Shown here piece after piece: positions 1 to 8,717 of a DNA stretch of 64,000 bases. The stretch is from contig NZ_CAJYOJ010000045.1 of the NCBI RefSeq assembly GCF_913776295.1, forward strand, positions 1-64,000, in the 5' to 3' direction. Made by a program: the position numbers and the translations under genes. Each line of letters starts with the position of its first letter. Position 1 is the first letter of the stretch. This stretch comes from an uncultured Pedobacter sp. GTDB lineage: Bacteria; Bacteroidota; Bacteroidia; Sphingobacteriales; Sphingobacteriaceae. The notes under the pieces are model-generated. The model made no database searches. It had not been told where the DNA came from and was given only the letters and a program-made list of their open reading frames with translations.

Positions 1-154
1 TTTTCTTTCGAAGCCAGTGGGATGGCTTTGTCAGTGGAGCCCGAAAAATTTGTTAGGCCGGATTTAAGCGGAACGGAGATACGGTGCTACGGCCTAGCTA
101 CGCCGAAATGCATAGGTTCCGCAAGTCACTCATTAATAGACAATTGCAAAATAA

Positions 155-424
155 TGTCAATGGTAGCGCAGCGAAGAATCTGTCTGCGAACATGTTTCCA
201 TATTTTGGAAAAGATCCTTCATTTCATTCAGGATGACAAAAAAAGGAATATCCATGGTGTAAGATGTTACCATCTTAAACTTACTAAATGCTGCAAACAA
301 AAAAATCAGATGGTAGCACCTGACTTCGCAATCTATCTGTTGTCATTCTGAGCGCAGCGAAGAATCTGTCTGCAAACATGTTTCCATATTATGGAAAAGA
401 TCCTTCATTTCATTCAGGATGACA
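155..424. repeat. Two 84-bp copies of an inverted-repeat element
   Basis: Copies at 155-238 and 341-424 are nearly identical over the core AGCGCAGCGAAGAATCTG and the end TCATTTCATTCAGGATGACA. The second copy starts TGTCATTCTGA and ends TCAGGATGACA, which are inverted relative to each other with one mismatch, so each unit looks like a small non-coding palindromic (REP or MITE-like) element. The first copy has a diverged left end. The stretch 1-444 otherwise holds no convincing gene; a 109-codon frame through it is repeat read-through. Confidence 0.75.
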
Positions 425-444
425 AAAAAAACGATACGTTTAAA

Positions 445-1671
445 TTAAGGTTGGTTAACCAGAATTTCTTTTGCCATGACCATCGGAACGCTGATGTATT
501 TTTTCTCCATGTAGTTCATTACGCGTTCTAAAACTTCACGAGAGGCTTCGTCCATCTGACTGATTTCATCAGCAAAAACGCCATTGATGGCTGTATTCTT
601 GATTTCTTTAATCTTTCTTGGCACTTCCTGCATCGCTAATTCGATACGGCGTTGTTTTAAAACAGAGAAAAATTCGGTAATGTTATTACTGATAATTTCT
701 TCAGCATGCACCAGTTCGTTATAACGTTCCTGAATATTTTTGCGTGCTACTTCTTTCAACGATTCTACCTCAATATAATGTACAGGATTATTATGGATCA
801 CTGCAGGCACAACATCATTCGGAATGGCCAAATCTACAATTACCTTTTTGCCCTGATCGCCATTTAGCAGTTTGGCATATAACGCTTCAGTGATAATTGC
901 TTCAGTAGAACCCGTACAGGTTATGATTACATCAAATCCTTCATTAAAATCTTCCAGTGCAGCTAACGGATAAGCTTTACCACCCAGCTCCTCTGCCAAA
1001 GATTCAGCCTTAGAGAACGTACGGTTGAAAATGGAGAAATTAGAATATTTATGTTTATTAAGATATTTTGCAATGTTCTGATTGGTTTCGCCGGCACCAA
1101 TAATCAAGACACGGGAGTTACCACACATATTTAACTCTTTTAGCTTGCGGTAAGCCAATGAAACCACAGAAACCGGATTTTTGGAGATATTGGTATGCGT
1201 ATAAACTTCTTTTGCTGTTTTAACCACGCGATCCATAATCATGCGCATGTAATCGCCGGTAAATCCGGCATCGCGACAGTTTTCGTAAGCTTTACGGATT
1301 TGAGCAAGAATTTCCTTTTCACCAACCACCAAACTCTCCAAAGAGCACGATGTTCTGAGTAGATGATTAAAAGCTTCTTCATTTTCATACACCGTAACAT
1401 TATCCAGAAAACGCTCCATAAATTCAGGAGGCAGCCCCATATCTAAAACGGTAAGAAATCTAGTTACAAATTCCTTGTCAGTTTTCTCCTTGGTCAGGAA
1501 AACAAATTCTACACGGTTACAGGTTCCGACATAAAAAATTTCGCTAACGGGAAGCTCTGCTTGAACATTCTTCAACCTGCTATCTAAACTCTGGTCACAA
1601 ATAACTAATTTCCCTAAAGATTTCAGGTCGATGTGGTGATGCGTAAAAGCTATTACTTTTAAATATTCCAA
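445..1671 (-). CDS. hemA: Glutamyl-tRNA reductase
   Basis: Catalyses NADPH-dependent reduction of glutamyl-tRNA(Glu) to glutamate-1-semialdehyde, the first committed step of C5-pathway tetrapyrrole (haem) synthesis, in the cytoplasm. The 408-residue length fits the family. Visible marks are the catalytic cysteine in GTCNRVEF (Cys51), the conserved SLESLVVGEKEILAQI stretch near 110-125, and the Rossmann nucleotide-binding GAGETNQNIAK near 192. The C-terminal part is the dimerisation helix region. The frame begins with TTG, giving MEYLKVIAF, which aligns with the family's usual beginning; no closer ATG exists. A TACTTTTG box 31 bp upstream (1702-1709, minus strand) is a good -7 promoter element. 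No other haem gene is adjacent in the window. Confidence 0.96.
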   Translation of the reverse strand: MEYLKVIAFTHHHIDLKSLGKLVICDQSLDSRLKNVQAELPVSEIFYVGTCNRVEFVFLTKEKTDKEFVTRFLTVLDMGLPPEFMERFLDNVTVYENEEAFNHLLRTSCSLESLVVGEKEILAQIRKAYENCRDAGFTGDYMRMIMDRVVKTAKEVYTHTNISKNPVSVVSLAYRKLKELNMCGNSRVLIIGAGETNQNIAKYLNKHKYSNFSIFNRTFSKAESLAEELGGKAYPLAALEDFNEGFDVIITCTGSTEAIITEALYAKLLNGDQGKKVIVDLAIPNDVVPAVIHNNPVHYIEVESLKEVARKNIQERYNELVHAEEIISNNITEFFSVLKQRRIELAMQEVPRKIKEIKNTAINGVFADEISQMDEASREVLERVMNYMEKKYISVPMVMAKEILVNQP

Positions 1672-1701
1672 GTGCTTCCGTTATTAACTATTATCGGGAT
1701 A

Positions 1702-1709
1702 CAAAAGTA
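1702..1709 (-). promoter_or_regulatory. Probable -7 box of hemA
   Basis: Read on the minus strand this is TACTTTTG, matching the Bacteroidota -7 consensus TAnnTTTG. It lies 31 bp before the hemA start. No clear -33 TTTG is visible at the expected spacing, so the call rests on the -7 box alone. Confidence 0.4.
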
Positions 1710-1807
1710 ACATGGTAAAGGCATGTCACTGTCATTAACCTGTAATTTACATCAATTTAGAACGGTTTTAAATAGCAAACCTAAAGATTGAAAAACTATG
1801 TCGATAC

Positions 1808-2191
1808 ATGATGAACAGACTCATCTATATTTTTTTTCTTTGGGTTTATGCCCTTTTCTATGCTCTGGCCGGATGTAACCACTTTCTATCCACTGCAGCA
1901 TATTACGTAATCATGCCAGATTGGTTGCCTGCACCTGGTTTTTTAATTTACTTTTCTGGACTATTAGAAATTATTTTAGGGCTATCATTGTTATTTAAAA
2001 AGAGCAGAAAGATTGCAGCGGTGATGATAATACTCATGCTGATTGCGTTTATGCCTGCACACATCTACATGATCCAGAAAGCGCCTTTTATGTTGGGTCA
2101 AATACGGGTTACTCAACTAATTGCATGGCTGAGGTTGCCTTTTCAATTATTGTTTATCGGCTGGGCACGGTATTATTACTTTAAAGAATAA
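1808..2191 (+). CDS. DoxX-like small membrane protein
   Basis: A 127-residue, very hydrophobic protein with about four membrane segments (roughly residues 5-22, 40-62, 67-88, 100-122). The pattern AGCNHF...PDWLPAPGFLIYFSGLLEIILGLSLL is typical of the DoxX/DoxD-like superfamily; the exact role of these proteins is usually unknown, and some are linked to quinol or thiosulfate redox at the membrane. Two ATG codons follow one another at 1808 and 1811, and either could be used. It is divergent from hemA and seems monocistronic. Family placement is likely; substrate and function are not assigned. Confidence 0.72.
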   Translation: MMNRLIYIFFLWVYALFYALAGCNHFLSTAAYYVIMPDWLPAPGFLIYFSGLLEIILGLSLLFKKSRKIAAVMIILMLIAFMPAHIYMIQKAPFMLGQIRVTQLIAWLRLPFQLLFIGWARYYYFKE

Positions 2192-2437
2192 TTTATGATT
2201 AAAAATAATAGGGTTATTTTTTTGAAGCGCAGTGACAGTACTAATAATAAAGGTTCCGTCCTGCTGTACATTACAATCCTTTTGGACAACACCCTTAAAT
2301 GACAATTTGACGGTTCCAAAAGGGATTTTCATTTCCATCAGGGCTATTTTAGCTAAGGTTGTAATCAGTTTCTTACTATCCTAACCACAACAAAATGAAA
2401 TTTTGTAGGTTTACATTCTATACCAATCCTTAAAATT

Positions 2438-3262
2438 ATGATTACACAAAGCAATTTTAGCATTAGCGGTGCAGACGGAAAATTAATTATTGGTGACATT
2501 ACTTTTGATGAAAAAAACCCTAATACTCCCATCGTACTTTTTGTACATGGCTTTAAAGGTTTTAAAGATTGGGGCGCCCATAATTTAGTCGCAAGATATT
2601 TTGCCAGTAATGGTTACCGTTACGTTAAGTTTAATTTATCGCATAGTGGCGTACCGGTTGATGATCCAAAAGATGTTACCGATATGGAAGCCTTTGCCAG
2701 CAACACCGTATCCAAAGAACTTTTTGATGTAAATGCAGTATTGGATTTTATAGAAAAAGCTTATGGTGCAAACACTAAAGTAAATTTAATTGGCCATAGC
2801 CGGGGCGGTGGATTATCCATCATAGAAGCAGCCAACGATTTAAGGATTGACAAACTGGTTACCTGGAGTGCCATTGCTGATTTTAATAGCCTTTGGAAAA
2901 AGGAACAGGAGGCAGAATGGAAAAAAACGGGAAAAATCTTTGTAACCAATGCCCGCACTAAAGAACAAATGCCGCTGAATGTGACCTTGCTGGAAGATCT
3001 CGAAGAAAATGCAGCGACATTAAATATTATAGATGCAGCAAAGCGCATCAATATCCCCTGGTTAATTATTCATGGCGATGATGATGTTAATGTTCCTTTC
3101 GAAACTGCGCAAACGCTGGCAGAAGCCAACACAAATAGCAGATTGATTAAAATTGAAGGAGCGAACCATGTTTATGGGGCTACACAACCTTACATCAGCG
3201 AAACTTTACCACCACTTTTATTTAAGGTTTGCGAAAAGGTTTTACTGTTCTTGGGAGAGTAG
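2438..3262 (+). CDS. Alpha/beta hydrolase (BAAT/YcjY-like serine hydrolase)
   Basis: A 274-residue soluble alpha/beta-hydrolase with no signal peptide, so presumably cytoplasmic. The fold's marks are present in order: an oxyanion-hole motif VHGFKGFKDWG (residues 36-46), the nucleophile elbow GHSRGGG (Ser121), an acid in the HGDDDVNVP stretch, and the catalytic histidine in GANHVYG near the end. The substrate cannot be told from sequence; candidates are small esters or peptides. It stands alone: a 63-codon frame on the other strand upstream is not convincing. An inverted-repeat element follows its stop codon directly. Confidence 0.87.
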   Translation: MITQSNFSISGADGKLIIGDITFDEKNPNTPIVLFVHGFKGFKDWGAHNLVARYFASNGYRYVKFNLSHSGVPVDDPKDVTDMEAFASNTVSKELFDVNAVLDFIEKAYGANTKVNLIGHSRGGGLSIIEAANDLRIDKLVTWSAIADFNSLWKKEQEAEWKKTGKIFVTNARTKEQMPLNVTLLEDLEENAATLNIIDAAKRINIPWLIIHGDDDVNVPFETAQTLAEANTNSRLIKIEGANHVYGATQPYISETLPPLLFKVCEKVLLFLGE

Positions 3263-3274
3263 GTTCTTGTTATG

Positions 3275-3375
3275 TTGAGCAACGAAGAATCTGTGGCTTG
3301 CAAAACACTGCCTGTAAATGGGGCATGTGCTTTTATTACGGAGCATCCACGAGCAGATTCTTCGTTGCGCTCAGA
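3275..3375. repeat. Inverted-repeat element after the hydrolase
   Basis: Arms TTGAGCAACGAAGAATCTG (3275-3293) and CAGATTCTTCGTTGCGCTCA (3353-3372) are inverted copies around about 60 bp of unrelated sequence. The arm shares GCGAAGAATCTG-type sequence with the elements at 155-424, so these are members of one dispersed non-coding family. Confidence 0.7.
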
Positions 3376-3387
3376 ATTACATCAAAT

Positions 3388-4662
3388 TTAATCATCCCCT
3401 CTCCTCACAAAATTCCGCATATCGCTGCCGCTAGGGCTTTGAAAAATTTCGAGATCGAAGTAAGGTACCGCAGCCAATAAATGGTCAAAAATATCAGCAG
3501 CCACTTCTTCAAAACGTTTTAAACCTTTTTCCTTCGAAAATACATAAATCTCAATAGGCAATCCGTGTTCTGTAGCCTGTAATTGGCGCACCATAAAGGT
3601 GAGTTCCTTATTAATATGAGGATTGCTTTCCAGGTATTTTTCTGCATATACTCTAAAAGTCCCGATGTTGGTCATGTGGCGGCCGTTAACCAGATTATTA
3701 GGATTTACCGTATTTTCAGCATTGTAACGCTCAATAAAGGCCTGGGTTTCCCGGAGGTAATCTTTCAGGAAATCGATGCTCTGTAATCTGCCGATCAGTT
3801 CCTCATCGCAGAATTTGATACTGGAAATTTTAATATTGATGTGGCGTTTAATCCGCCTTCCCTCACTTTCTTCCATTGCTCGCCAGTTCTTAAAAGATTC
3901 GCTGACAATGGCATAACTGGGTACAATAGTTACCGTTTTATCCCAGTTGCGTACTTTTATGGTGGTTAAATTGATTTCGGTTACCTCGCCATCGGCACCA
4001 TATTTTTCTACGGTAATCCAGTCGCCAACCCTAACCAGATCAATTGCACTCATTTGTACCGAGGCGACAAAACCTAAAATAGGATCTCTGAATACTAAAA
4101 TAAAAACAGCCGTAACGGCACCAAAACCACCAAAAACATATACCGGTGATTCCCCCAGGATAATCGAAAGGATAAGTACAAAACCAACAATGTAAAAGAC
4201 AATTTTGGCTACCTGTTTATAACTTCTAACGGGTTTATCGGCATATTTCTTCGATGATTCCATAATGGAAACCACCGCATTCAAAAATGCATTTACCGCA
4301 AACATTACCGCTAAAACCATGTAGATTTTAGCTAAAATCAAAGCATAGAAATGCCAGTTTTTAAAGTAGATAAAAAGATAAGGAACAACATTATAAATAA
4401 TGTAAGCGCCAAAAATTAGGGCAAAAGCCCTAAAAACACGGAATTCGAATAATGCTTTTTGCCAGTCCGATTTAGTTTTGGCACTTTTTACCACGCCAAT
4501 AAACACCTGCCGGGTTACAAAAATGGTAACAAATAAGAATAAAATAACGGCAATAAGCCCGATAAAAAAATAAGCATAAATGAGTTCGTTACCTGCAAGG
4601 CCATTCTCAGCCAGCCAGTTTCTAAGCTCGTTAAACAGATATTGAAACTCGGGTATTTTCAT
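3388..4662 (-). CDS. Mechanosensitive ion channel, YbdG/MscM-like MscS family
   Basis: An inner-membrane tension-gated channel that releases solutes on osmotic downshock. The roughly 424-residue protein has several N-terminal membrane segments (about residues 20-180), then the pore-lining and beta-domain signature RDPILGFVASVQMSAIDLVRVGDWI. The following KYGADGEVTEINLTTIKVRNWD and SFKNWRAMEESEGRRIKR segments match the YbdG branch rather than short MscS. The ATG at 4662 is preferred over a TTG one codon upstream. It is transcribed alone, tail to tail with the hydrolase and separated from it by the repeat element. Family identity is strong; conductance properties cannot be inferred. Confidence 0.9.
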   Translation of the reverse strand: MKIPEFQYLFNELRNWLAENGLAGNELIYAYFFIGLIAVILFLFVTIFVTRQVFIGVVKSAKTKSDWQKALFEFRVFRAFALIFGAYIIYNVVPYLFIYFKNWHFYALILAKIYMVLAVMFAVNAFLNAVVSIMESSKKYADKPVRSYKQVAKIVFYIVGFVLILSIILGESPVYVFGGFGAVTAVFILVFRDPILGFVASVQMSAIDLVRVGDWITVEKYGADGEVTEINLTTIKVRNWDKTVTIVPSYAIVSESFKNWRAMEESEGRRIKRHINIKISSIKFCDEELIGRLQSIDFLKDYLRETQAFIERYNAENTVNPNNLVNGRHMTNIGTFRVYAEKYLESNPHINKELTFMVRQLQATEHGLPIEIYVFSKEKGLKRFEEVAADIFDHLLAAVPYFDLEIFQSPSGSDMRNFVRRGDD

Positions 4663-4779
4663 CAAGGCAATTTAGGATTTATTGATTAGAAAATTTAATG
4701 GTCCCCGAACAATATCGTGATCTATGAGGACGCAGACCACAGCTTACGCTTAATTGCCATGCCTCTTAAGCAATTATTA

Positions 4780-6756
4780 TTAATTCTTTTCTACCCAATT
4801 CCCGTCGCCTTTAATGATATCGATCAATTCATCCAGAGCATAGGCTGTAGTTACATTTTTCTTTACTACCTCTTTACCCCGGTATAAAGTAATTTTATCT
4901 GGACCTGTACCCACATAGCCATAATCGGCATCAGCCATTTCGCCCGGGCCGTTAACAATACAGCCCATGATCCCTATTTTTATCCCCTTCAAATGGTCGG
5001 TACGGGACCGGATTAATTGAGTGGTTTCCTGCAGATCGAAAAGCGTTCGCCCACAGCTGGGGCAAGAAATGTATTCTGTTTTACTGATGCGTGTACGGGT
5101 AGCCTGTAAAATACCAAAACTGGTCGAGTTGATTAATGAAAGACTTTGTCCTTTTGCGTCAATCCACACACCGTCGCCAAAGCCATCGGTAAGCAAGGCC
5201 CCCAGATCGGTAGCGGCATAAAGCATTAAATGATCGGCATCTACATCCTGGTAAGTTCTCTTGATGATCACCGGAACCTGGATATTTTTCTCTTGCAGCG
5301 CCACAAAAAATGCCCTTTGTTCGGCCATGCCGTGAATAGCAGAAGTTTTAACGATCAGCACTACGCTGGTTAACTGGTTAACTGTTAAACTGGTTAACTG
5401 CGTCGCATCAATTTCAACAAAGTTCAATAGATCATCTTTATGATCAGCTTTGATAAATTCTTCTAAAGAGAATAAAGGATGACAATTCGTTTTGTCTTTT
5501 AGCTTTAACCAGGTTGCATAATGATAAACCTGTTTTAAATTTCCTGGAAATGAAAAAGATGGTAACTGATCACCTAAAAAGGCTAAATCACAGGCCTGAT
5601 CGGCCAGATTATATTTATCTAAACCTGCGCTATAGTTATAGCCAACCGAACTCAAGAAGTAAGGATCTTTTAAATTTTCTTTTGAAACATCAATCATTAC
5701 TACCGGATGGTGATGCCCGCCAATATGTTGCACAGGAACGGCTATACGGCGGTTATATTCGTAAGGGCTGTAAGTTGGGCGCGGAGCGTTGAGCGTAGAG
5801 CGTAGCTGATTTGACTCCGGACTCTGGACTTCGGACTTCGGACTTCTTAAAGCATATCGGTCTGCCAAAGCTTTTGCTACTGGTGCTTCAAATTCAGGAT
5901 CTTCAGTTAAAGAAACACGGATGGTATCGCCCAAACCATCTTCCAATAAAGTTCCAATACCAACTGCTGATTTAATACGACCATCTTCACCATCACCAGC
6001 TTCAGTAACACCTAAATGCAAAGGATAATTCATTCCTTCTTTAGCCATGGTTTCTACCAACAAGCGATAAGCTTGAACCATCACCTGGGTGTTACTGGCC
6101 TTCATCGAAATCACCAGGTTATAATAATTCTGGTCTTCGCACATGCGGATAAATTCCATTGCCGATTCGACCATACCACGTGGGGTATCGCCATAATGGC
6201 TCATAATCCGGTCGGAAAGTGAACCGTGATTGGTACCGATGCGCATCGCCGTGCCATACTCTTTACAGATTTTCACCAGCGGAATAAACTTTTTATAAAT
6301 CCGGCTTAACTCTGCATTGTAGGCATCCTGCGTATATTCTATATTCTCGAATTTCTTTTTATCTGCGTAATTGCCTGGGTTAACACGTACCTTTTCTACT
6401 ATACGGGCTGCCATCTCGGCGGCATTTGGCGTAAAGTGGATATCGGCAATTAAAGGCACCTTATAGCCGCGCAAACGCAATTCTTTTTTAATATTGGCCA
6501 GATTTTCGGCTTCCTTGATGCTTGGTGCGGTAATACGGACATATTCGCAGCCCGATTCTACCATGCGGATGGTTTGCTCTACCGTTCCGAGGGTGTCCAT
6601 GGTATCAGTAGTAGTCATAGACTGGATACGAATAGGGTTATGGCCGCCCAAGGCTATATCACCAATCTTTACTTCACGGGTTAAAAACCTTGAATAATCT
6701 GTTAAACTGTTGCAATATCCGCCAGCCAGATCATGTTTTGCCAATATATTTTCCAT
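4780..6756 (-). CDS. ispG: 4-hydroxy-3-methylbut-2-enyl diphosphate synthase (long form)
   Basis: IspG (GcpE) converts MEcPP to HMBPP in the MEP isoprenoid pathway using a [4Fe-4S] cluster. The 658-residue length fits the long, three-domain form of Bacteroidota and plants. The N-terminal TIM barrel carries IQSMTTTDT and MRIGTNHGSLSDR; the C-terminal cluster domain carries YISCPSCGRTLFDLQ and GIMGCIVNGPGEMADADYG. The middle domain holds two repeat-derived stretches: residues about 302-326 are encoded by AGTCCGAAGTCC-type and CGTAGAGCGT-type words (5779-5852), and residues about 452-463 by TTAACTGGTTAAC words (5366-5402). Both keep the frame open. A TATCTTTG promoter box lies 8 bp before the ATG, so the transcript is nearly leaderless. 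Confidence 0.97.
   Translation of the reverse strand: MENILAKHDLAGGYCNSLTDYSRFLTREVKIGDIALGGHNPIRIQSMTTTDTMDTLGTVEQTIRMVESGCEYVRITAPSIKEAENLANIKKELRLRGYKVPLIADIHFTPNAAEMAARIVEKVRVNPGNYADKKKFENIEYTQDAYNAELSRIYKKFIPLVKICKEYGTAMRIGTNHGSLSDRIMSHYGDTPRGMVESAMEFIRMCEDQNYYNLVISMKASNTQVMVQAYRLLVETMAKEGMNYPLHLGVTEAGDGEDGRIKSAVGIGTLLEDGLGDTIRVSLTEDPEFEAPVAKALADRYALRSPKSEVQSPESNQLRSTLNAPRPTYSPYEYNRRIAVPVQHIGGHHHPVVMIDVSKENLKDPYFLSSVGYNYSAGLDKYNLADQACDLAFLGDQLPSFSFPGNLKQVYHYATWLKLKDKTNCHPLFSLEEFIKADHKDDLLNFVEIDATQLTSLTVNQLTSVVLIVKTSAIHGMAEQRAFFVALQEKNIQVPVIIKRTYQDVDADHLMLYAATDLGALLTDGFGDGVWIDAKGQSLSLINSTSFGILQATRTRISKTEYISCPSCGRTLFDLQETTQLIRSRTDHLKGIKIGIMGCIVNGPGEMADADYGYVGTGPDKITLYRGKEVVKKNVTTAYALDELIDIIKGDGNWVEKN
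5366..5402 (-). repeat. TTAACTGGTTAAC word repeat inside ispG
   Basis: On the plus strand CTGGTTAACTGGTTAACTG is followed by TTAAACTGGTTAACTG, three or four copies of one short word. In the ispG frame it encodes TQLTSLTVNQLTS, itself a visible peptide repeat, in the middle domain. The frame is preserved. Confidence 0.75.
5779..5852 (-). repeat. AGTCCGAAGTCC word repeat inside ispG
   Basis: Read in the coding direction, several AGTCCGA/AGTCCGG words are followed by CTACGCTCTACGCTCAACGC words. They encode RSPKSEVQSPES and then NQLRSTLNAPRP, a low-complexity linker between the TIM barrel and the middle domain. The same first word family lies in leuS (47005-47036), ribF (53826-53857) and near 57528. 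Confidence 0.8.
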
Positions 6757-6763
6757 CTATCTG

Positions 6764-6771
6764 CAAAGATA
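6764..6771 (-). promoter_or_regulatory. Probable -7 box of ispG
   Basis: Minus-strand TATCTTTG followed by C is a perfect Bacteroidota -7 element. It ends 8 bp before the ispG ATG, so transcription would begin at or just before the start codon. A clear -33 box is not seen. Confidence 0.55.
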
Positions 6772-7013
6772 AGGATTGTTAGAATTTTTGATGTTGTTAT
6801 GTTGTAATTAAATCGCAGTAATCCTAATGACATTTTTTTTTGGAAACGGAAGAGCAGTATTGCATGGCAAATGCAGCCCCGCTTTTTGCTTTACTCCGTT
6901 GCACTTCGTGTTCGCTCCACTCGGGTTTATTCTTTAACGTTGGGTGGGTTTAGCCGTATTGAACCAGCCTAACTAGAGCATGCTCCCGGATAAGTGTTAC
7001 CAGGCTCTACTAA

Positions 7014-7625
7014 CTAAATCAACCGATCTTTAATTACCAAAGTATTGGCTACAATATCATGCCAGCACTGATGTTTCTTATTCAGAAAACTATACAGATA
7101 ACCAAAGAAAACCGGAACTACAGACATGATTTTTGAAAGATTTCTGGCCAGGGAACTACCAAAAGAAACCCTGCTCCCTTCTAAATCGGTTACTTTAATA
7201 TTGAGCAGTTTTTTACCAATGGTTGCCTGGTTCTTAGTTGCTTCAGCGATGCTGCCATAAAGCAATTTGACTAGAAATATCAAAGGAAACGGAGCTAAAA
7301 AGGCCATAATCCGCTGTTCTTTTCCTTCGATGTATAAATAACTGGTTAAAATGATAACGATATAGAAACCGAAAATCATAAAATGATCAATTACCGAAGC
7401 CAACAGTCTTTGATCGAAAGCGGCGAAATATTGAGGTGCAGTTTTTTGATAAGTAAAACCCAAAAGCTCACGCATTTCAGGAATGGCGTGAGCTTCTTTG
7501 TAATCGTCCATCCCGGGTTTACGTATAAAGGTATTCGCACTGATGTTTAAATCTTTCAGTTCGTTTAAACTATACGGCCCCTGCGGCTTTCCATTAATTA
7601 CAACAGTATATTGATCAGGATTCAT
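7014..7625 (-). CDS. GYF_2-RDD membrane protein
   Basis: A 203-residue protein with an N-terminal GYF_2-type domain (YTVVINGKPQGPYSLNELK, residues 6-24, through about 55) that probably binds peptides, fused to an RDD membrane domain (about 68-195). The RDD part shows FDQRLLASVIDH, two hydrophobic segments, and the conserved QATIGKKLLNIKV. The ATG at 7625 is chosen over a TTG one codon upstream. It is last in a minus-strand run SDR-PspC-LiaF-like-RDD, but a gap of 110 bp to the previous gene leaves co-transcription uncertain. The function is unknown; RDD proteins have been suggested as transport or envelope factors. Confidence 0.82.
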   Translation of the reverse strand: MNPDQYTVVINGKPQGPYSLNELKDLNISANTFIRKPGMDDYKEAHAIPEMRELLGFTYQKTAPQYFAAFDQRLLASVIDHFMIFGFYIVIILTSYLYIEGKEQRIMAFLAPFPLIFLVKLLYGSIAEATKNQATIGKKLLNIKVTDLEGSRVSFGSSLARNLSKIMSVVPVFFGYLYSFLNKKHQCWHDIVANTLVIKDRLI

Positions 7626-7735
7626 CAAATAGGATCAGGATTATGAGATTTTAGGATTGTAAGATCAGCATTTAATAAAGATTTCGTTGACGAAGTCTTA
7701 GCCTTACGCCTTCTACCTTCCAACCCTTAACCTTT

Positions 7736-8713
7736 CTAGTATCTGCTCACTTCAAAGTTACTTAATCCGCCATCTAAATTGATAAAGATTTTTTTGGTTG
7801 AGGTTTTGTAGTTTGAAGTTTCGTAAACGCCATCACTTAACTTTTCAAAACCATCAAAATCCTTAGCTGATAAGCCTGTTTTGGTTTTAATCCGGCAACC
7901 TGAATTAGTTGGCACAGCAATTTTTACATCGGCTACGCCAGATTTTACGATTACATCCGTTATTGGCAATAAATCTCCGAATTTAATATCCAAAGCTGCT
8001 GCTCCGCCATCAAAGCGGAAAGTACGTACTTTATAGTCGGCAAAATCAAAGTTGGCTTCGCCGGCTCCAAGTTTCATCAAGATATTCCAGTTGGCTTCTT
8101 TGTTCAGTTTAAAGTTAACATCGTTACTGCCATCACCAAAATTCCATTTATTCTTTTTATCGTCCATCTGGAAGGTAAGTATGGTAGCACTATCGGTCAG
8201 TAATTTCTTCAAAGAGAAATTACCATGTTTTTTCTTAACGTCAGCATTGATCAATTCGGATGTTTCACCATCAAGATTAAATGAGATACCTCCTCCGGAA
8301 ATATTTAATATTGTTTTTTTAGCATTATCTGCTGCTACAAATGGCTCAGATAAGCTCATGTGATTATACGAAGTGTCGTTATCATCATCGTCGTTATCAT
8401 CATTATTGTGTTCGATATTAATGTCGACATCTTTTTTAAAGTGGCGTCCCCACCAATTGCCCTGTTCAGGTACCTGTTGTCCTCTATAAAAAAGAAACGA
8501 AAGGGCCACCACTAAAACACCAATTGAAATGATGCTGCCGGTTTGCGAATTGTTTCTGTTAAACAGGATATTTAAACCTGCAATAATTAAGAATACGGGC
8601 CAGAAGCTCCACACGTTGCGCCAATAAAAAGTGATTACGCCAAAGTTTTCCAATAGAAGTACACCGCCAATAAAAAGCAGGATGATACCCCACATTAATC
8701 TATCTAATTTCAT
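7736..8713 (-). CDS. LiaF-like membrane protein with C-terminal beta domain
   Basis: A 325-residue protein whose N-terminus holds about three membrane segments (residues 5-70) of the LiaF/DUF5668 type, followed by an Asp/Asn-rich linker (HNNDDNDDDDNDTSYN, about 101-116). The C-terminal region resembles the LiaF-like or DUF2154 beta-rich domain (GGGISFNLDGETSELI; FDGGAAALDIKFGDLLP; GVADVKIAVP). It starts 4 bp after the stop of the PspC gene, so the two are surely co-transcribed. In Firmicutes LiaF restrains an envelope-stress sensor; a comparable envelope-sensing role here is inference only. No histidine kinase or sigma factor is adjacent. Confidence 0.8.
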   Translation of the reverse strand: MKLDRLMWGIILLFIGGVLLLENFGVITFYWRNVWSFWPVFLIIAGLNILFNRNNSQTGSIISIGVLVVALSFLFYRGQQVPEQGNWWGRHFKKDVDINIEHNNDDNDDDDNDTSYNHMSLSEPFVAADNAKKTILNISGGGISFNLDGETSELINADVKKKHGNFSLKKLLTDSATILTFQMDDKKNKWNFGDGSNDVNFKLNKEANWNILMKLGAGEANFDFADYKVRTFRFDGGAAALDIKFGDLLPITDVIVKSGVADVKIAVPTNSGCRIKTKTGLSAKDFDGFEKLSDGVYETSNYKTSTKKIFINLDGGLSNFEVSRY

Positions 8714-8717
8714 TTCT

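Noticed and set aside
22-351. 109-codon open frame at the window start
   Set aside because: It runs through an inverted-repeat element present in two copies, has no domain-like pattern, and its codons follow the repeat.
2147-2338. 63-codon minus-strand frame between DoxX-like and hydrolase genes
   Set aside because: It overlaps the end of the DoxX-like gene and shows no recognisable family. The N-terminal part (MEMKIPFGTVKLSF) looks mildly protein-like, so a gene remnant cannot be excluded.
5366-5852. Word repeats considered as a CRISPR-like array
   Set aside because: Units are 6-15 bp with no regular spacers, lie in coding frames, and no cas gene is present.
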